64,000 nucleotides of DNA from Pantoea rwandensis (lineage in GTDB: Bacteria; Pseudomonadota; Gammaproteobacteria; Enterobacterales; Enterobacteriaceae), in the NCBI RefSeq assembly GCF_002095475.1, contig NZ_MLFR01000003.1, positions 1-64,000 of the forward strand. The letters run 5' to 3'. Within the stretch, counting starts at the first letter, position 1. The number at the start of each line of letters is the position of its first letter. The notes beneath the pieces are model-generated. The model was not told the DNA's origin. It did no database searches and worked only from the letters and a program-made list of their open reading frames with translations. Below are positions 11,259-22,419 of this stretch, piece after piece. Both the position numbers and the translations under genes were made by a program.

Positions 11259-12715
11259 TCTCGCTGGAGACGCTAAGCACGCTGTTATCGATTGGCGAAA
11301 CGGAGTTAATCGAAGAGTTGATTTTGGCCCTGCTCGCGTCGCCACAGCTGGCGCTGTTCTTTGAAAAATTTCCGCGCATGAAACAAGCCTTAATGCGCGA
11401 TTTACCTCGCTGGCGTTCCGAAATCGCTGAACAGATGAAAGCCACGCCGGTGCCAGAAGCGCTGGCGCAGGAGTTTCAACTGTTTCAGCAGATGCAGTTA
11501 ATCAGCACACAGGACTTCAGCCGCCAGCTTCCCCTCATCATGTCGCAGCTGAAAAGCTTGCCATCGCCGTTCATTGAAGAAGCCAGCAAACTGCTGCTGC
11601 GTAATGAAACTGAGCAACTCAGCAGTGCGCAACACACCCTGTTTTTACAACGCTGGAGACTCAGCCTGACGCTGCAAACCCTGACGCTGAACGAAACCAT
11701 TCTGGAAGAGCAGCGCGAACGTCTGATGGCCGAGCTGCAACAACGGATGGCGATCAGCGGACAGCTGGCACCGATTCTGACCGACGATGATGAAGCCGCT
11801 GCCGGTCGCTTATGGGACATGAGCAAAGCCCCGTTACAGCGCGGTGATTACGAGCTGATCGTGCAATATGGCGATTTCCTCGCACAGCAGCCGGAATTAA
11901 TGAAACTGGCGCAGCAACTGGGCCGCAGCCGTGAAGCCAAATCGGTGCCGTCGCAGGATGCGCCTTTAGAGGCCTTTCGCCAATTGGTACGCGAGCCGGA
12001 TCATGTGCCGGAAGAGGTCAGCGGCATCCATCAGAGCGATGACGTACTGCGTCTGTTGCCGCCAGAGTTGGCAGCGCTGAGCATCAGTGAACTGGAACTG
12101 GAATTTTATCGCCGCTTGGTGGAAAAACGCCTGCTGACATACCAATTGCAAGGTGATGCATGGCATGAAAAAGTCACACTGCGCCCCGTCAGCCACCAGC
12201 AGCACGAAGAGCAGCCGCGTGGTCCCTTTATCGTCTGCGTCGATACTTCTGGTTCAATGGGAGGATTCAACGAACGCTGCGCCAAAGCCTTCTGCCTTGC
12301 GCTGTTGAAGGTGGCCTTAGCCGATAAACGTCGCTGCTATATTATGCTCTTCGCCCACGAAGTCATCGGTTATGAACTCACAGCAGAGAGTGGCATTGAG
12401 CAGGCCATCCGCTTCCTTAGTCAGCGTTTTCGCGGTGGCACCGACCTCGCGGCCTGTCTTGCCGCAGTGGTGCAGCGTATGGAAGGCAGTCTGTGGCAGG
12501 AAGCGGATGCGGTGATCGTGTCAGATTTTATCGCTCAACGCCTGCCTGATGATCTCGTTAGCACCATCAAGCAACGTCAGCGCCAGCATCAACAGCGCTT
12601 CCACGCCGTGGCGATGTCGCTGCACGGTAAGCCAGGCATTTTACGCATCTTCGATCACATCTGGCGTTTCGATACGGGTCTGAAAAGCCGCTTGCTGCGC
12701 CGCTGGAAGCGCTAA
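11255..12715 (+). CDS. viaA: VWA-domain protein ViaA, partner of RavA
   Basis: Von Willebrand factor A protein that stimulates RavA ATPase activity. The C-terminal VWA domain has an intact MIDAS metal site: DTSGSMGG (about residues 330-337), a distal GGTD Thr/Asp and the Asp of VIVSDF. The N-terminal two thirds are helical, as in E. coli ViaA (483 aa; here 486). Its ATG overlaps the ravA stop (ATGA), so the two are translationally coupled. Confidence 0.97.
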   Translation: MISLETLSTLLSIGETELIEELILALLASPQLALFFEKFPRMKQALMRDLPRWRSEIAEQMKATPVPEALAQEFQLFQQMQLISTQDFSRQLPLIMSQLKSLPSPFIEEASKLLLRNETEQLSSAQHTLFLQRWRLSLTLQTLTLNETILEEQRERLMAELQQRMAISGQLAPILTDDDEAAAGRLWDMSKAPLQRGDYELIVQYGDFLAQQPELMKLAQQLGRSREAKSVPSQDAPLEAFRQLVREPDHVPEEVSGIHQSDDVLRLLPPELAALSISELELEFYRRLVEKRLLTYQLQGDAWHEKVTLRPVSHQQHEEQPRGPFIVCVDTSGSMGGFNERCAKAFCLALLKVALADKRRCYIMLFAHEVIGYELTAESGIEQAIRFLSQRFRGGTDLAACLAAVVQRMEGSLWQEADAVIVSDFIAQRLPDDLVSTIKQRQRQHQQRFHAVAMSLHGKPGILRIFDHIWRFDTGLKSRLLRRWKR

Positions 12716-12781
12716 TTCATCTGACAGAAATGCTTATTTGCTATAGTGATTAGTTCGCACACTGAGCATTTGGAGCATCTT

Positions 12782-14908
12782 GTGACTACCGCCCAACTTC
12801 CTGCACCGACCCGCACTTTGCAGCTCTCCGGCCAAAACGCCGAACAAAAACGGAGCGAGCTGCTGGCCTATTTCACCCAAACATGGGAACTATACGAAAG
12901 CCTGTTTGACTGCCTGGCCGATGAACGCGCTTATTTCGACAAAGCCATCTCATTACGCCATCCGTTAATCTTCTATTTTGGCCACACCGCCACGTTCTAC
13001 ATCAATAAGTTGATGGCCGGCCGCTATCTGGAGCACCGCGTAGACGACCGCATCGAAGCAATGATGGCGATAGGTGTGGATGAAATGAGCTGGGATGATC
13101 TTAATGACAGCCACTATGCATGGCCGACCATTGAAGAAGTGCGTGATTATCGCGGCAAAGTGAAAAGCCTGGTGAGTGAAATCATTCGCACCATGCCCTT
13201 GGAACTCCCCATTACATGGGAAAGTCCTGCGTGGGTGATCTTAATGGGTATCGAACATGAGCGTATTCATCTGGAGACCTCCAGTGTATTGATGCGCCAA
13301 CTGCCTATTGCTTGGGTCAAACCGCAGCCGCATTGGCCAATGTGTACGCAGGCGCGACATGACCGAGCATCCGTACCGGTTAACAGCCTGATCAACATGC
13401 CAGGAGGCCGCGTACAGCAGGGTAAAACGGACGATACCTACGGCTGGGACAATGAATACGGTCATCAGGTAAGCGAGCTTAAGCCTTTCAAGGCCAGCAA
13501 AATGTTGGTCAGCAACGCCGAGTTTTACCGTTTTATCGCTGCCAACGGTTATCAGGACCAACGCTGGTGGGATAACGAAGGCTGGGGCTGGCGCGAATTT
13601 TCTGGCGCACAAATGCCGACATTTTGGGTGGGTGAATTATCGCAACCCGATCAGCTAAAACTGCGCTTGATGACCGAAGAAGTGGCCATGCCATGGGATT
13701 GGCCAGCTGAAGTCAATCAGCTCGAAGCGGCGGCCTTCTGTCGCTGGTTGGCAGAAGAGACCGGGAAATCCATTCAGCTACCTTGTGAAGCCGAATGGAT
13801 GCAGTTACGCGAGCAGGTAAGCGGCGATCAACCCGACTGGATCGACGCGCCCGGCAATATCAATTTGGCCTATTGGGCTTCATCAAGCCCGGTGGATCGC
13901 TTTGCGCAGGGCGAGTTTTTCGACATCGTCGGCAATGTCTGGCAGTGGACCACCACGCCAACCAACGGGTTCGAAGGTTTCAAAGTGCACCCGTTATACG
14001 ACGACTTCTCGACGCCGACCTTTGATGGTAAACACGCGCTGATCAAAGGCGGCAGCTGGATTTCCACCGGTAACGAGGCGTTGAAATCGGCTCGCTATGC
14101 TTTCCGCCGTCATTTCTTCCAGCATGCCGGTTTCCGCTATGTGGTTTCCTCGCATGAAGAGACCATGGCACTGAATCCGTACGAAACCGATAGCATGGTG
14201 TCGCAATATCTCGATTTTCAATATGGGCCAAGCTATTACGACGTGCCGAATTACGCCGCTGCGCTGGTGGAAAAAGTGCTGCCGCACTGTCATGCGCGCA
14301 GCACAGCTCTGGATATCGGTTGTGCCACCGGTCGCGCCAGCTTTGAGCTAGCCCGCTATTTCGATACCGTGACCGGTATGGATTACTCCGCGCGTTTCAT
14401 TGATGTGGCACTGCAACTAACTTCCGGAGAAGACTTCCGTTATGTGATACCGGAAGAGGGTGAGCTGGTGGAGTATCGCCAGGTGCGGTTGAAAGATTTT
14501 GATCTCAGCGACGAGCAGGCAAAACGCATTCAATTTTTGCAAGGCGATGCCTGTAATCTTAAACCGCAGCCAGATCGCTACGATCTGGTACTGGCTTCCA
14601 ACCTGATAGACCGTCTGCGTCAGCCGCAGCGTTTCCTGCAGGACATCACGCCGATGATCAAAGCTGGCGGATTGCTGGTGCTCTCTTCGCCTTATACCTG
14701 GCTGGAAGAGTTCACGCCAAAAGAGAACTGGCTGGGCGGCGTGCGCGAGAACGGTGAAGCACTGACCACTTATCAGGCGTTGCAGCGATTACTGCGTGAG
14801 GATTTCGAAGAAGTTGCCGCACCGCAGGATGTGCCCTTTGTGATCCGCGAGACGGCACGCAAGTTTCAGCATACTCAAGCACAGCTCACACTCTGGCGTA
14901 AGCGTTAA
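12782..14908 (+). CDS. ovoA: Ovothiol synthase OvoA: 5-histidylcysteine sulfoxide synthase with C-terminal methyltransferase
   Basis: Non-heme iron enzyme that joins cysteine to C5 of histidine as a sulfoxide, with a methyltransferase that later N-methylates the mercaptohistidine; the first and last steps of ovothiol A synthesis. Three domains are visible: DinB-like with the predicted iron triad H68 (FYFGH) and H159/H163 (EHERIHLE); FGE-sulfatase-like (about 200-470) with NVWQWT and KGGSW; and a Rossmann methyltransferase with DIGCATGR near 510. GTG 12782 is preferred because GGAG lies 6 nt upstream; a GTG at 12746 would add 12 residues. 708 aa. The sulfoxide lyase OvoB is not in the window. 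It lies 66 nt after viaA, where E. coli has asnA. Confidence 0.93.
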   Translation: MTTAQLPAPTRTLQLSGQNAEQKRSELLAYFTQTWELYESLFDCLADERAYFDKAISLRHPLIFYFGHTATFYINKLMAGRYLEHRVDDRIEAMMAIGVDEMSWDDLNDSHYAWPTIEEVRDYRGKVKSLVSEIIRTMPLELPITWESPAWVILMGIEHERIHLETSSVLMRQLPIAWVKPQPHWPMCTQARHDRASVPVNSLINMPGGRVQQGKTDDTYGWDNEYGHQVSELKPFKASKMLVSNAEFYRFIAANGYQDQRWWDNEGWGWREFSGAQMPTFWVGELSQPDQLKLRLMTEEVAMPWDWPAEVNQLEAAAFCRWLAEETGKSIQLPCEAEWMQLREQVSGDQPDWIDAPGNINLAYWASSSPVDRFAQGEFFDIVGNVWQWTTTPTNGFEGFKVHPLYDDFSTPTFDGKHALIKGGSWISTGNEALKSARYAFRRHFFQHAGFRYVVSSHEETMALNPYETDSMVSQYLDFQYGPSYYDVPNYAAALVEKVLPHCHARSTALDIGCATGRASFELARYFDTVTGMDYSARFIDVALQLTSGEDFRYVIPEEGELVEYRQVRLKDFDLSDEQAKRIQFLQGDACNLKPQPDRYDLVLASNLIDRLRQPQRFLQDITPMIKAGGLLVLSSPYTWLEEFTPKENWLGGVRENGEALTTYQALQRLLREDFEEVAAPQDVPFVIRETARKFQHTQAQLTLWRKR

Positions 14909-14914
14909 AAAAGC

Positions 14915-14945
14915 GTGCAGACTGCGGCACCCGCGCAGTCTGCAC
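14915..14945 (-). terminator. Perfect 12-bp hairpin with U-tract on the minus strand, between ovoA and asnC
   Basis: Arms GTGCAGACTGCG (14915-14926) and CGCAGTCTGCAC (14934-14945) with a 7-nt loop. On the minus strand the stem is followed by GC then TTTTTT; on the plus strand it is preceded by A6 but has no U-run. It could still terminate ovoA weakly, but the canonical direction is leftward, where there is no gene to terminate. Confidence 0.7.
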
Positions 14946-15015
14946 CTTGCCTGCAATGCTAATTTGCTGCACATTCTCCACTGTTCATAGAAGAAGAACC
15001 TTAAGAGGATGGATG

Positions 15016-15477
15016 ATGGCGGAACAACTGCAACTGGATAACCTTGATCGCGGTATTCTCAATGCTCTACTTGAGAATGCGCGAACCGCTTATGCCGAGC
15101 TCGCTAAACAGTTCAACGTCAGCCCGGGTACCATTCATGTGCGTGTCGAAAAGATGAGACAGGCGGGCATTATTTTAGGGACGCGCGTTGAAATCGATCC
15201 CCGCCAGCTTGGCTTTGATGTGTGCTGCTTTATCGGCATTATCCTGAAAAGTGCGCGCGACTATCCCGCTGCCCTCAGCAAACTGGAAGCGCTGGATGAA
15301 GTGGTAGAAGCCTGGTACACCACCGGTCACTACAGCATCTTTATTAAAGTGATGTGCCGATCCATCGATGCGCTACAACAGGTGCTGATCAATAAGATCC
15401 AGACCATTGATGAAATCCAGTCCACCGAAACCCTGATCTCATTACAAAATCCAATCATGCGTACGATCAAGCCGTAA
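15016..15477 (+). CDS. asnC: Transcriptional regulator AsnC (Lrp/AsnC family)
   Basis: Asparagine-responsive regulator; in E. coli it activates asnA and represses itself. N-terminal winged helix (LDRGILNALLENARTAYAEL, then SPGTIHVRVEKM), then the RAM ligand domain ending NPIMRTIKP as in E. coli. The second of two adjacent ATGs (15016, MAEQLQLDN) is 6 nt from AGAGGA and gives 153 aa (E. coli 152). An earlier in-frame ATG at 14947 adds unrelated residues. The usual divergent target asnA is absent. Confidence 0.97.
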   Translation: MAEQLQLDNLDRGILNALLENARTAYAELAKQFNVSPGTIHVRVEKMRQAGIILGTRVEIDPRQLGFDVCCFIGIILKSARDYPAALSKLEALDEVVEAWYTTGHYSIFIKVMCRSIDALQQVLINKIQTIDEIQSTETLISLQNPIMRTIKP

Positions 15478-15564
15478 TTCCCTCCTTCCTGTGCACAATC
15501 TTATCCCAGGCGGATCACACGAGTGATGCGCCTTGTCGCCTGATGCTTTCTGTTATTAACCCTG

Positions 15565-15573
15565 TTTTCCACA
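15565..15573 (+). promoter_or_regulatory. Possible DnaA box upstream of mioC
   Basis: TTTTCCACA, one mismatch from the DnaA box TTATCCACA, 58 nt before the mioC start. The E. coli mioC promoter is DnaA-repressed, which fits. Single weak site. Confidence 0.45.
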
Positions 15574-15630
15574 GGTGGATCACGGCTTGATCACAGCGTA
15601 CAATGCTCGCCTTTAGTGCGGGAGAGCATC

Positions 15631-16071
15631 ATGGCCGATATTACCTTAATCAGTGGCAGTACCCTTGGCAGCGCCGAATACGTCGCCGAACATCTGGAAG
15701 CAAAACTGCAGGAAGCGGGCTTTTCAACCGAGGTACTGCACGGGCCAGAGCTGGAAGAGCTGCCTCAAGAGGGGATCTGGCTGATTGTGACGTCCACGCA
15801 CGGTGCGGGTGAACTGCCAGACAACTTGCTTCCTTTATATGAAGCATTGCAAGAGACACAACCGGACCTTTCCGGCGTGCGTTATGGCGCAGTAGGGATT
15901 GGCAATCACGAATACGATCTCTTTTGTGGCGCAATCAAGTTAATAGAAGAACAACTCAATCAGCTCGGTGCAAAACGCATTGGCGATCGTCTTGAGATCG
16001 ACGTTCTCGAGCATGAGATTCCTGAAGATCCCGCAGAAGTGTGGGTTGAGTCTTGGAAAACGCAGATTTAA
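15631..16071 (+). CDS. mioC: Flavodoxin-like protein MioC
   Basis: FMN-binding flavodoxin-type protein, linked in E. coli to biotin synthase activity. The N-terminal FMN phosphate loop ITLISGSTLGSAEYVAEH is visible. ATG 15631 (MADITLISGS) with upstream GGGAGAG gives 146 aa (E. coli 147). It is the last gene before oriC and transcribes toward it; in E. coli this transcription influences initiation. Confidence 0.96.
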   Translation: MADITLISGSTLGSAEYVAEHLEAKLQEAGFSTEVLHGPELEELPQEGIWLIVTSTHGAGELPDNLLPLYEALQETQPDLSGVRYGAVGIGNHEYDLFCGAIKLIEEQLNQLGAKRIGDRLEIDVLEHEIPEDPAEVWVESWKTQI

Positions 16072-16088
16072 AACGATCCCAGCCGGTT

Positions 16089-16115
16089 GGGGATCGGGAA
16101 AACAGGGCGATCCCC
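16089..16115 (+). terminator. Stem-loop after mioC
   Basis: 8-bp stem GGGGATCG / CGATCCCC with a 11-nt loop, 17 nt after the mioC stop, followed by T-rich sequence (AGTTTATTTCG, then TTTTTCTC). Probable mioC terminator at the edge of oriC. Confidence 0.55.
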
Positions 16116-16149
16116 AGTTTATTTCGCTATTTTTCTCTTTTTTTTTCGC

Positions 16150-16440
16150 CTTACTCTGTGGATAACATAGCCTTAATCATGCGTATAACCGGTAGTTATC
16201 CAAAGAATAACCCTTGATGCTTTTTTCAGCTGTGCATAAGTAGCACTTTTGATCCCAGCTTATACGGATCAGGATCACCGATCATTCACAGTAAGTGATC
16301 CTCGCTAATCCTCTGTTTAAGAAATGTTTTTCCGGGTTATCAACAGAAACCTGCGATCCTAATAAGAGATCTAACAGAGAGATCATACAAAAGAATAAAG
16401 ATCCTTTTTTTTAAACCGTAGGATCCCCGGCTTTCGCAGC
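16150..16440 (+). other. oriC: Chromosomal replication origin oriC
   Basis: The mioC-mnmG gap has the enteric oriC plan. DnaA boxes: perfect TTATCCACA on the minus strand at 16157-16165 (R4-like), TTATCCAAA at 16196-16204 (R2-like), TTATGCACA on the minus strand at 16231-16239, TCATTCACA at 16282-16290 (R5/M-like) and TTATCAACA at 16337-16345 in the R1 position. At least ten GATC Dam/SeqA sites lie between 16251 and 16426. The mnmG-proximal end (about 16365-16425) is an AT-rich unwinding region with GATC-led 13-mer-like repeats. DnaA would load here and open the duplex next to mnmG. Confidence 0.95.
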
Positions 16441-16511
16441 AGACAGAATTTCAGTAGAATCCACCGCCCAGGGCAATGATCCCTGTCCGAACACTAACGA
16501 GGACCCACTTC

Positions 16512-18401
16512 ATGTTTTATCCAGATCCTTTTGACGTCATCGTAATCGGTGGTGGTCATGCGGGCACAGAAGCCGCTATGGCCGCTGCTCGAATGGGTCA
16601 GCAAACGCTGTTACTCACCCATAACATTGATACGCTTGGACAAATGTCCTGCAACCCGGCGATCGGTGGTATCGGCAAGGGACATCTGGTAAAGGAAGTG
16701 GATGCCTTAGGCGGCTTGATGGCTACCGCAATTGACCAAGCGGGCATTCAGTTTAGGATACTAAACGCGAGCAAAGGGCCTGCCGTACGAGCAACCCGTG
16801 CACAGGCAGACCGCGTGCTGTATCGCCAAGCGGTACGCACTGCGTTAGAGAATCAGCCAAACCTGATGATCTTCCAGCAGGCGGTTGACGATCTGATTGT
16901 GGAAAACGATCGCGTCGTCGGTGCTGTGACGCAAATGGGTCTGAAATTCCGAGCTAAAACCGTCGTGTTGACGGTTGGCACTTTCCTCGACGGCAAAATT
17001 CATATTGGTCTGGATAATTACAGCGGTGGCCGTGCTGGCGATCCGCCATCTATCCCGCTGGCTAAACGCCTGCGTGCACTGCCGCTGCGCGTCAACCGCC
17101 TAAAAACCGGTACGCCACCGCGCATTGATGCGCGCTCAATCGATTTTTCCGTGTTGGCACCACAGCATGGCGATACGCCAATGCCGGTATTTTCGTTCAT
17201 GGGGAACGTATCTCAGCATCCAAAACAAGTGCCGTGCTGGATCACTTACACCAATGAGCAGACACATGATGTGATCCGCAACAACCTCGATCGTAGCCCA
17301 ATGTATGCTGGGATCATTGAAGGGATCGGCCCACGTTATTGCCCATCGATCGAAGACAAAGTGATGCGTTTTGCCGATCGTAACGCACATCAGATCTTCC
17401 TCGAGCCAGAAGGCTTAACCAGTAACGAAATCTACCCGAACGGCATCTCGACCAGCTTGCCGTTTGATGTGCAGATGCAGATCGTCCGTTCAATGAAAGG
17501 CCTGGAGAATGCGAAGATCGTGCGTCCTGGTTATGCCATTGAGTACGACTTCTTCGATCCGCGCGATCTGAAACCCACGCTGGAAAGTAAATTCATTCAC
17601 GGCTTGTTCTTTGCTGGCCAGATCAATGGTACGACCGGTTACGAAGAAGCTGCAGCACAAGGTCTGCTGGCTGGCTTGAACGCTGCCCGCGCATCAGCGG
17701 ACAAAGAAGGGTGGGCGCCTCGTCGCGATCAAGCTTATCTGGGGGTGCTGGTGGATGACCTCTGTACTCTGGGCACCAAAGAACCGTATCGCATGTTTAC
17801 CTCACGTGCAGAATATCGTTTGATGCTGCGCGAAGATAATGCTGACCTGCGCCTGACAGAAACAGGCCGTGAGTTAGGCTTGGTCGATGACGCGCGTTGG
17901 GCACGTTATAACCAGAAGCTGGAAGCGATTGAGCTGGAGCGTCAGCGTCTGCGTGATCTTTGGGTGCATCCGAAATCCAGCAACGTTGACGAAGTGAACA
18001 GCGTGATCAGTGCGCCACTGACGAAAGAAGCCAGCGCTGAAGATCTTTTGCGTCGTCCAGAAATGACTTACGAGCTTTTGATGACTTTACCGAGTTACGG
18101 CCCTGCGCTGGCTGATACTGAATCTGCTGAGCAGGTTGAAATCCAGGTAAAGTATGAAGGCTATATTGCGCGCCAGCAGGAAGAGATTGATCGCCAGCAG
18201 CGTAATGAAAACACCTTGCTGCCAGTGGATCTCGACTATCGTCAGGTAAATGGACTTTCCAATGAAGTCATCGCGAAGCTCAACGATCATAAGCCAACAT
18301 CCATTGGTCAAGCTTCGCGTATTTCTGGCATTACACCTGCTGCGATATCAATTCTGCTGATTTACCTGAAAAAACAGGGTCTGCTGCGTAAAAGCGCCTG
18401 A
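16512..18401 (+). CDS. mnmG: tRNA uridine 5-carboxymethylaminomethyl modification enzyme MnmG (GidA)
   Basis: FAD-dependent partner of MnmE; together they build the cmnm5 modification at wobble U34 of several tRNAs. The N-terminal dinucleotide motif [19 protein letters not shown], the GidA signatures [14 protein letters not shown] and [16 protein letters not shown], and the helical C-terminal MnmE-binding domain are all present. ATG 16512 ([13 protein letters not shown]) with GAGG upstream gives 629 aa, as in E. coli; an earlier in-frame start at 16476 would lie at the edge of oriC. MnmE is also in this window. Confidence 0.98.
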   Translation: MFYPDPFDVIVIGGGHAGTEAAMAAARMGQQTLLLTHNIDTLGQMSCNPAIGGIGKGHLVKEVDALGGLMATAIDQAGIQFRILNASKGPAVRATRAQADRVLYRQAVRTALENQPNLMIFQQAVDDLIVENDRVVGAVTQMGLKFRAKTVVLTVGTFLDGKIHIGLDNYSGGRAGDPPSIPLAKRLRALPLRVNRLKTGTPPRIDARSIDFSVLAPQHGDTPMPVFSFMGNVSQHPKQVPCWITYTNEQTHDVIRNNLDRSPMYAGIIEGIGPRYCPSIEDKVMRFADRNAHQIFLEPEGLTSNEIYPNGISTSLPFDVQMQIVRSMKGLENAKIVRPGYAIEYDFFDPRDLKPTLESKFIHGLFFAGQINGTTGYEEAAAQGLLAGLNAARASADKEGWAPRRDQAYLGVLVDDLCTLGTKEPYRMFTSRAEYRLMLREDNADLRLTETGRELGLVDDARWARYNQKLEAIELERQRLRDLWVHPKSSNVDEVNSVISAPLTKEASAEDLLRRPEMTYELLMTLPSYGPALADTESAEQVEIQVKYEGYIARQQEEIDRQQRNENTLLPVDLDYRQVNGLSNEVIAKLNDHKPTSIGQASRISGITPAAISILLIYLKKQGLLRKSA

Positions 18402-18408
18402 TAGACTT

Positions 18409-18430
18409 AGGGGCGAGTCAACTCGCCCCT
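18409..18430 (+). promoter_or_regulatory. Stem-loop between mnmG and rsmG
   Basis: 9-bp perfect stem AGGGGCGAG / CTCGCCCCT with a 4-nt loop TCAA, 7 nt after mnmG. It lacks a U-run, so partial attenuation or mRNA processing between the two co-directional genes is more likely than full termination. Confidence 0.55.
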
Positions 18431-18448
18431 GTTAACGGAACTTTCCTT

Positions 18449-19066
18449 GTGATTAACAAACTCTCCCAGCTGCTCAAAGCGGCAAACATTTCCCTTACCG
18501 ATCAACAAAAACAGCAGCTGGTCGGCTATGTTGAATTACTGCATAAGTGGAATAAGGCTTATAACCTGACGTCGGTGCGCGATCCGCAACAGATGCTGGT
18601 GCGTCATATTCTCGACAGCGTAGTAGTGGAACCCCACTTACAAGGCGAACGCTTTATTGATGTCGGCACTGGGCCGGGTCTGCCTGGTATTCCTCTGGCA
18701 ATTGTGCGTCCACAGTCGCATTTCACGTTGCTGGATAGCTTAGGAAAACGCGTGCGCTTTTTACGTCAGGTACAGCATGAGTTAGGACTTACTAACATTT
18801 CACCTGTGCAAAGCCGCGTTGAGGAATTCCCCGCTGAACCGCCTTTTGATGGGGTGATTAGCCGCGCATTTGCTTCGCTGGAAGATATGCTGAACTGGTG
18901 CCATCATCTGCCTGGCCCTTCAGGTCGCTTCTATGCTTTGAAAGGTGTGCGTCCTGATGATGAGATCACGGCCTTGCCAGCAGGCTTTACCCTAGAGAAA
19001 ATGGAAGCACTGCACGTTCCTGAATTGGATGGTGAGCGTCACTTAGTGATTATACGTCGCGAATAG
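18449..19066 (+). CDS. rsmG: 16S rRNA (guanine-N7)-methyltransferase RsmG (GidB)
   Basis: Methylates G527 of 16S rRNA; its loss gives low-level streptomycin resistance in E. coli. SAM-binding motif [16 protein letters not shown] and the downstream [12 protein letters not shown] are intact. The GTG at 18449 ([18 protein letters not shown]) aligns with the E. coli start; 205 aa against 207. It follows mnmG as in most enterics. Confidence 0.97.
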   Translation: MINKLSQLLKAANISLTDQQKQQLVGYVELLHKWNKAYNLTSVRDPQQMLVRHILDSVVVEPHLQGERFIDVGTGPGLPGIPLAIVRPQSHFTLLDSLGKRVRFLRQVQHELGLTNISPVQSRVEEFPAEPPFDGVISRAFASLEDMLNWCHHLPGPSGRFYALKGVRPDDEITALPAGFTLEKMEALHVPELDGERHLVIIRRE

Positions 19067-19660
19067 ACATGAAATTAGTGTGGATTTAAGTCAGTCGGTC
19101 CCCTTTATCTTTGAAAATGCATTGAATAAAAAAACAGCGGTTGAACACTTTTAGTCAAAAGCTTTTATTCGGCAGGGCAGGGAGAAGGGGTTAACAACCT
19201 CAACGGAAATTATCTGAAAAGGTCTGTTACATTTAACGAATAATTCACATTTCATTATCACTTAGATCACTTTATTGGCTTTATTTACCTAACCAAATAG
19301 TCACGCCAGAAAATATAACTCTGCAATAAATCGGCGTGCGTAATATCAATTTTACGTTTTTATTGCGACCTACGATGTCAATAGAGTGTTTTTATCGAAA
19401 ATCATGACAGTATGGTGGGCGAGTAATTCTATCTTTATGATTTAAAATGTTATTAACGGACTTTGAAATCTTAAATTTCATGTTTAATACAAATTCATCT
19501 GCCTATGCATTGCTTATAATGTGATCTAAAGCACGCTTTAAAAGCAAGCTAGCACGGCAATTTCAGGCTTTTGGTCAAGCCATCGCGGAAGGTGATGTTT
19601 TGAAAAATAGCCCTCCAGAAAGAAATTTAAATAATTGTTCACCTTTTCGCTACTTACCGA
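19067..19660. other. AT-rich intergenic spacer upstream of the atp operon
   Basis: About 590 nt with no credible gene and visibly lower GC than the flanking genes. A TATAAT hexamer at 19515-19520, with TGTGATCTAAAGCACG just downstream (a half-match to a CRP site), may be an extra atp promoter, but no good -35 is seen at the right distance. Otherwise I see nothing. Confidence 0.5.
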
Positions 19661-19688
19661 TTGAAATCGCAGGTGGCGCCCGTATAAT
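19661..19688 (+). promoter_or_regulatory. Main atp operon promoter
   Basis: -35 TTGAAA (19661-19666) and a perfect -10 TATAAT (19683-19688) with a 16-nt spacer, 91 nt before the atpI start. This near-consensus sigma70 promoter suits the high expression needed for ATP synthase. Confidence 0.85.
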
Positions 19689-19779
19689 TTGCACGGCTTT
19701 TGCTGCTTGACTCAAATGAGTAAAGGCAGTCTTATACGACACGCGACATACCCCGTTCGGGGCAGGAGAGTTCAACGCC

Positions 19780-20987
<1,208 letters not shown>

Positions 20988-21015
20988 TTTTTTTATCTCA
21001 ACACTAAGCTTTTAA

Positions 21016-21360
<345 letters not shown>

Positions 21361-21384
21361 TAACTTAATAAGAGGCATTGTGCT

Positions 21385-21855
21385 GTGAACATTAATGCAA
21401 CAATCCTCGGCCAGGCCATCGCGTTCATTCTGTTTGTCGCGTTCTGCATGAAGTACGTATGGCCGCCGATTATGGCTGCCATCGAAAAGCGCCAGAAAGA
21501 AATTGCTGATGGCCTTGCTTCTGCTGAGCGCGCGAAGAAAGATTTAGATCTCGCGCAGGCCAATGCGACCGACCAGCTGAAAAAAGCCAAAGAAGACGCT
21601 CAAGTCATTATCGAGCAGGCGAACAAACGCCGCGCTCAGATTCTGGACGAAGCGAAAACTGAAGCTGAGACTGAACGTAACCGCATCGTGGCACAAGCGC
21701 AGGCAGAAATCGAAGCCGAGCGTTCACGTGCCCGTGAAGAGCTGCGTAAGCAAGTCGCGTTGCTGGCATTAGCTGGCGCCGAGAAAATCATCGAACGTTC
21801 CGTGGATGAAGCTGCTAACAGCGACATCGTTGATAAACTGGTCGCTGAACTGTAA
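21385..21855 (+). CDS. atpF: ATP synthase Fo subunit b
   Basis: Peripheral-stalk subunit with one N-terminal membrane helix (residues 5-25) and a long charged coiled coil linking Fo to F1 through the delta subunit. GTG start, as in E. coli, preceded by AAGAGGCA. 156 aa, the E. coli length. Confidence 0.98.
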   Translation: MNINATILGQAIAFILFVAFCMKYVWPPIMAAIEKRQKEIADGLASAERAKKDLDLAQANATDQLKKAKEDAQVIIEQANKRRAQILDEAKTEAETERNRIVAQAQAEIEAERSRAREELRKQVALLALAGAEKIIERSVDEAANSDIVDKLVAEL

Positions 21856-21869
21856 GGAGGGAGGGGCTG

Positions 21870-22403
21870 ATGTCTGAACTGATTACTGTAGCTCGCCCCT
21901 ACGCCAAAGCAGCTTTTGACTTTGCTGTTGAGCATCAAAGTATCGATCGCTGGCAGACTATGCTGGCGTTTGCCGCAGAAGTGGCTCGCAACGAACAGAT
22001 GGCAGATCTTCTTTCCGGTGCTATTGCGCCGGAAGCGTTATCTGCATCTTTCAACGCGGTATGTGGCGATCAACTTGATGAACCCGCTCAAAACCTGATT
22101 AAGGTAATGGCGGAAAACGGACGTTTGACAGCGCTTCCAGCGGTACTGGAGCAGTTCATTCAACTACGCGACGCTTATGAAGCGACAGCCGAAGTTGATG
22201 TGATTTCTGCCCTTACGCTGAGTGACAGTCAGCTGAATAAAATCAGCGCCGCGATGGAAAAACGTCTGTCACGCAAAGTTAAGCTGAATTGCAAAATTGA
22301 CAAGTCCGTAATGGCAGGTGTGATCATCCGTACGGGTGATCTGGTTATTGATGGCAGCGTCCGCGGCCGTCTTGACCGTCTGGCAGACGTCTTGCAGTCT
22401 TAA
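21870..22403 (+). CDS. atpH: ATP synthase F1 subunit delta
   Basis: Sits on top of the F1 hexamer and binds subunit b, forming the stator connection. Typical OSCP/delta start [19 protein letters not shown] and C-terminal [19 protein letters not shown]. 177 aa as in E. coli. A GGAGGGAGGGG ribosome site precedes it, 14 nt after atpF. Confidence 0.98.
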   Translation: MSELITVARPYAKAAFDFAVEHQSIDRWQTMLAFAAEVARNEQMADLLSGAIAPEALSASFNAVCGDQLDEPAQNLIKVMAENGRLTALPAVLEQFIQLRDAYEATAEVDVISALTLSDSQLNKISAAMEKRLSRKVKLNCKIDKSVMAGVIIRTGDLVIDGSVRGRLDRLADVLQS

Positions 22404-22419
22404 GGGGACTGGAGCATAT

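Noticed and set aside
14909-15015. Remnant of asnA between ovoA and asnC
   Set aside because: The gap is only about 107 nt and contains a hairpin; no reading frame resembles asparagine synthetase.
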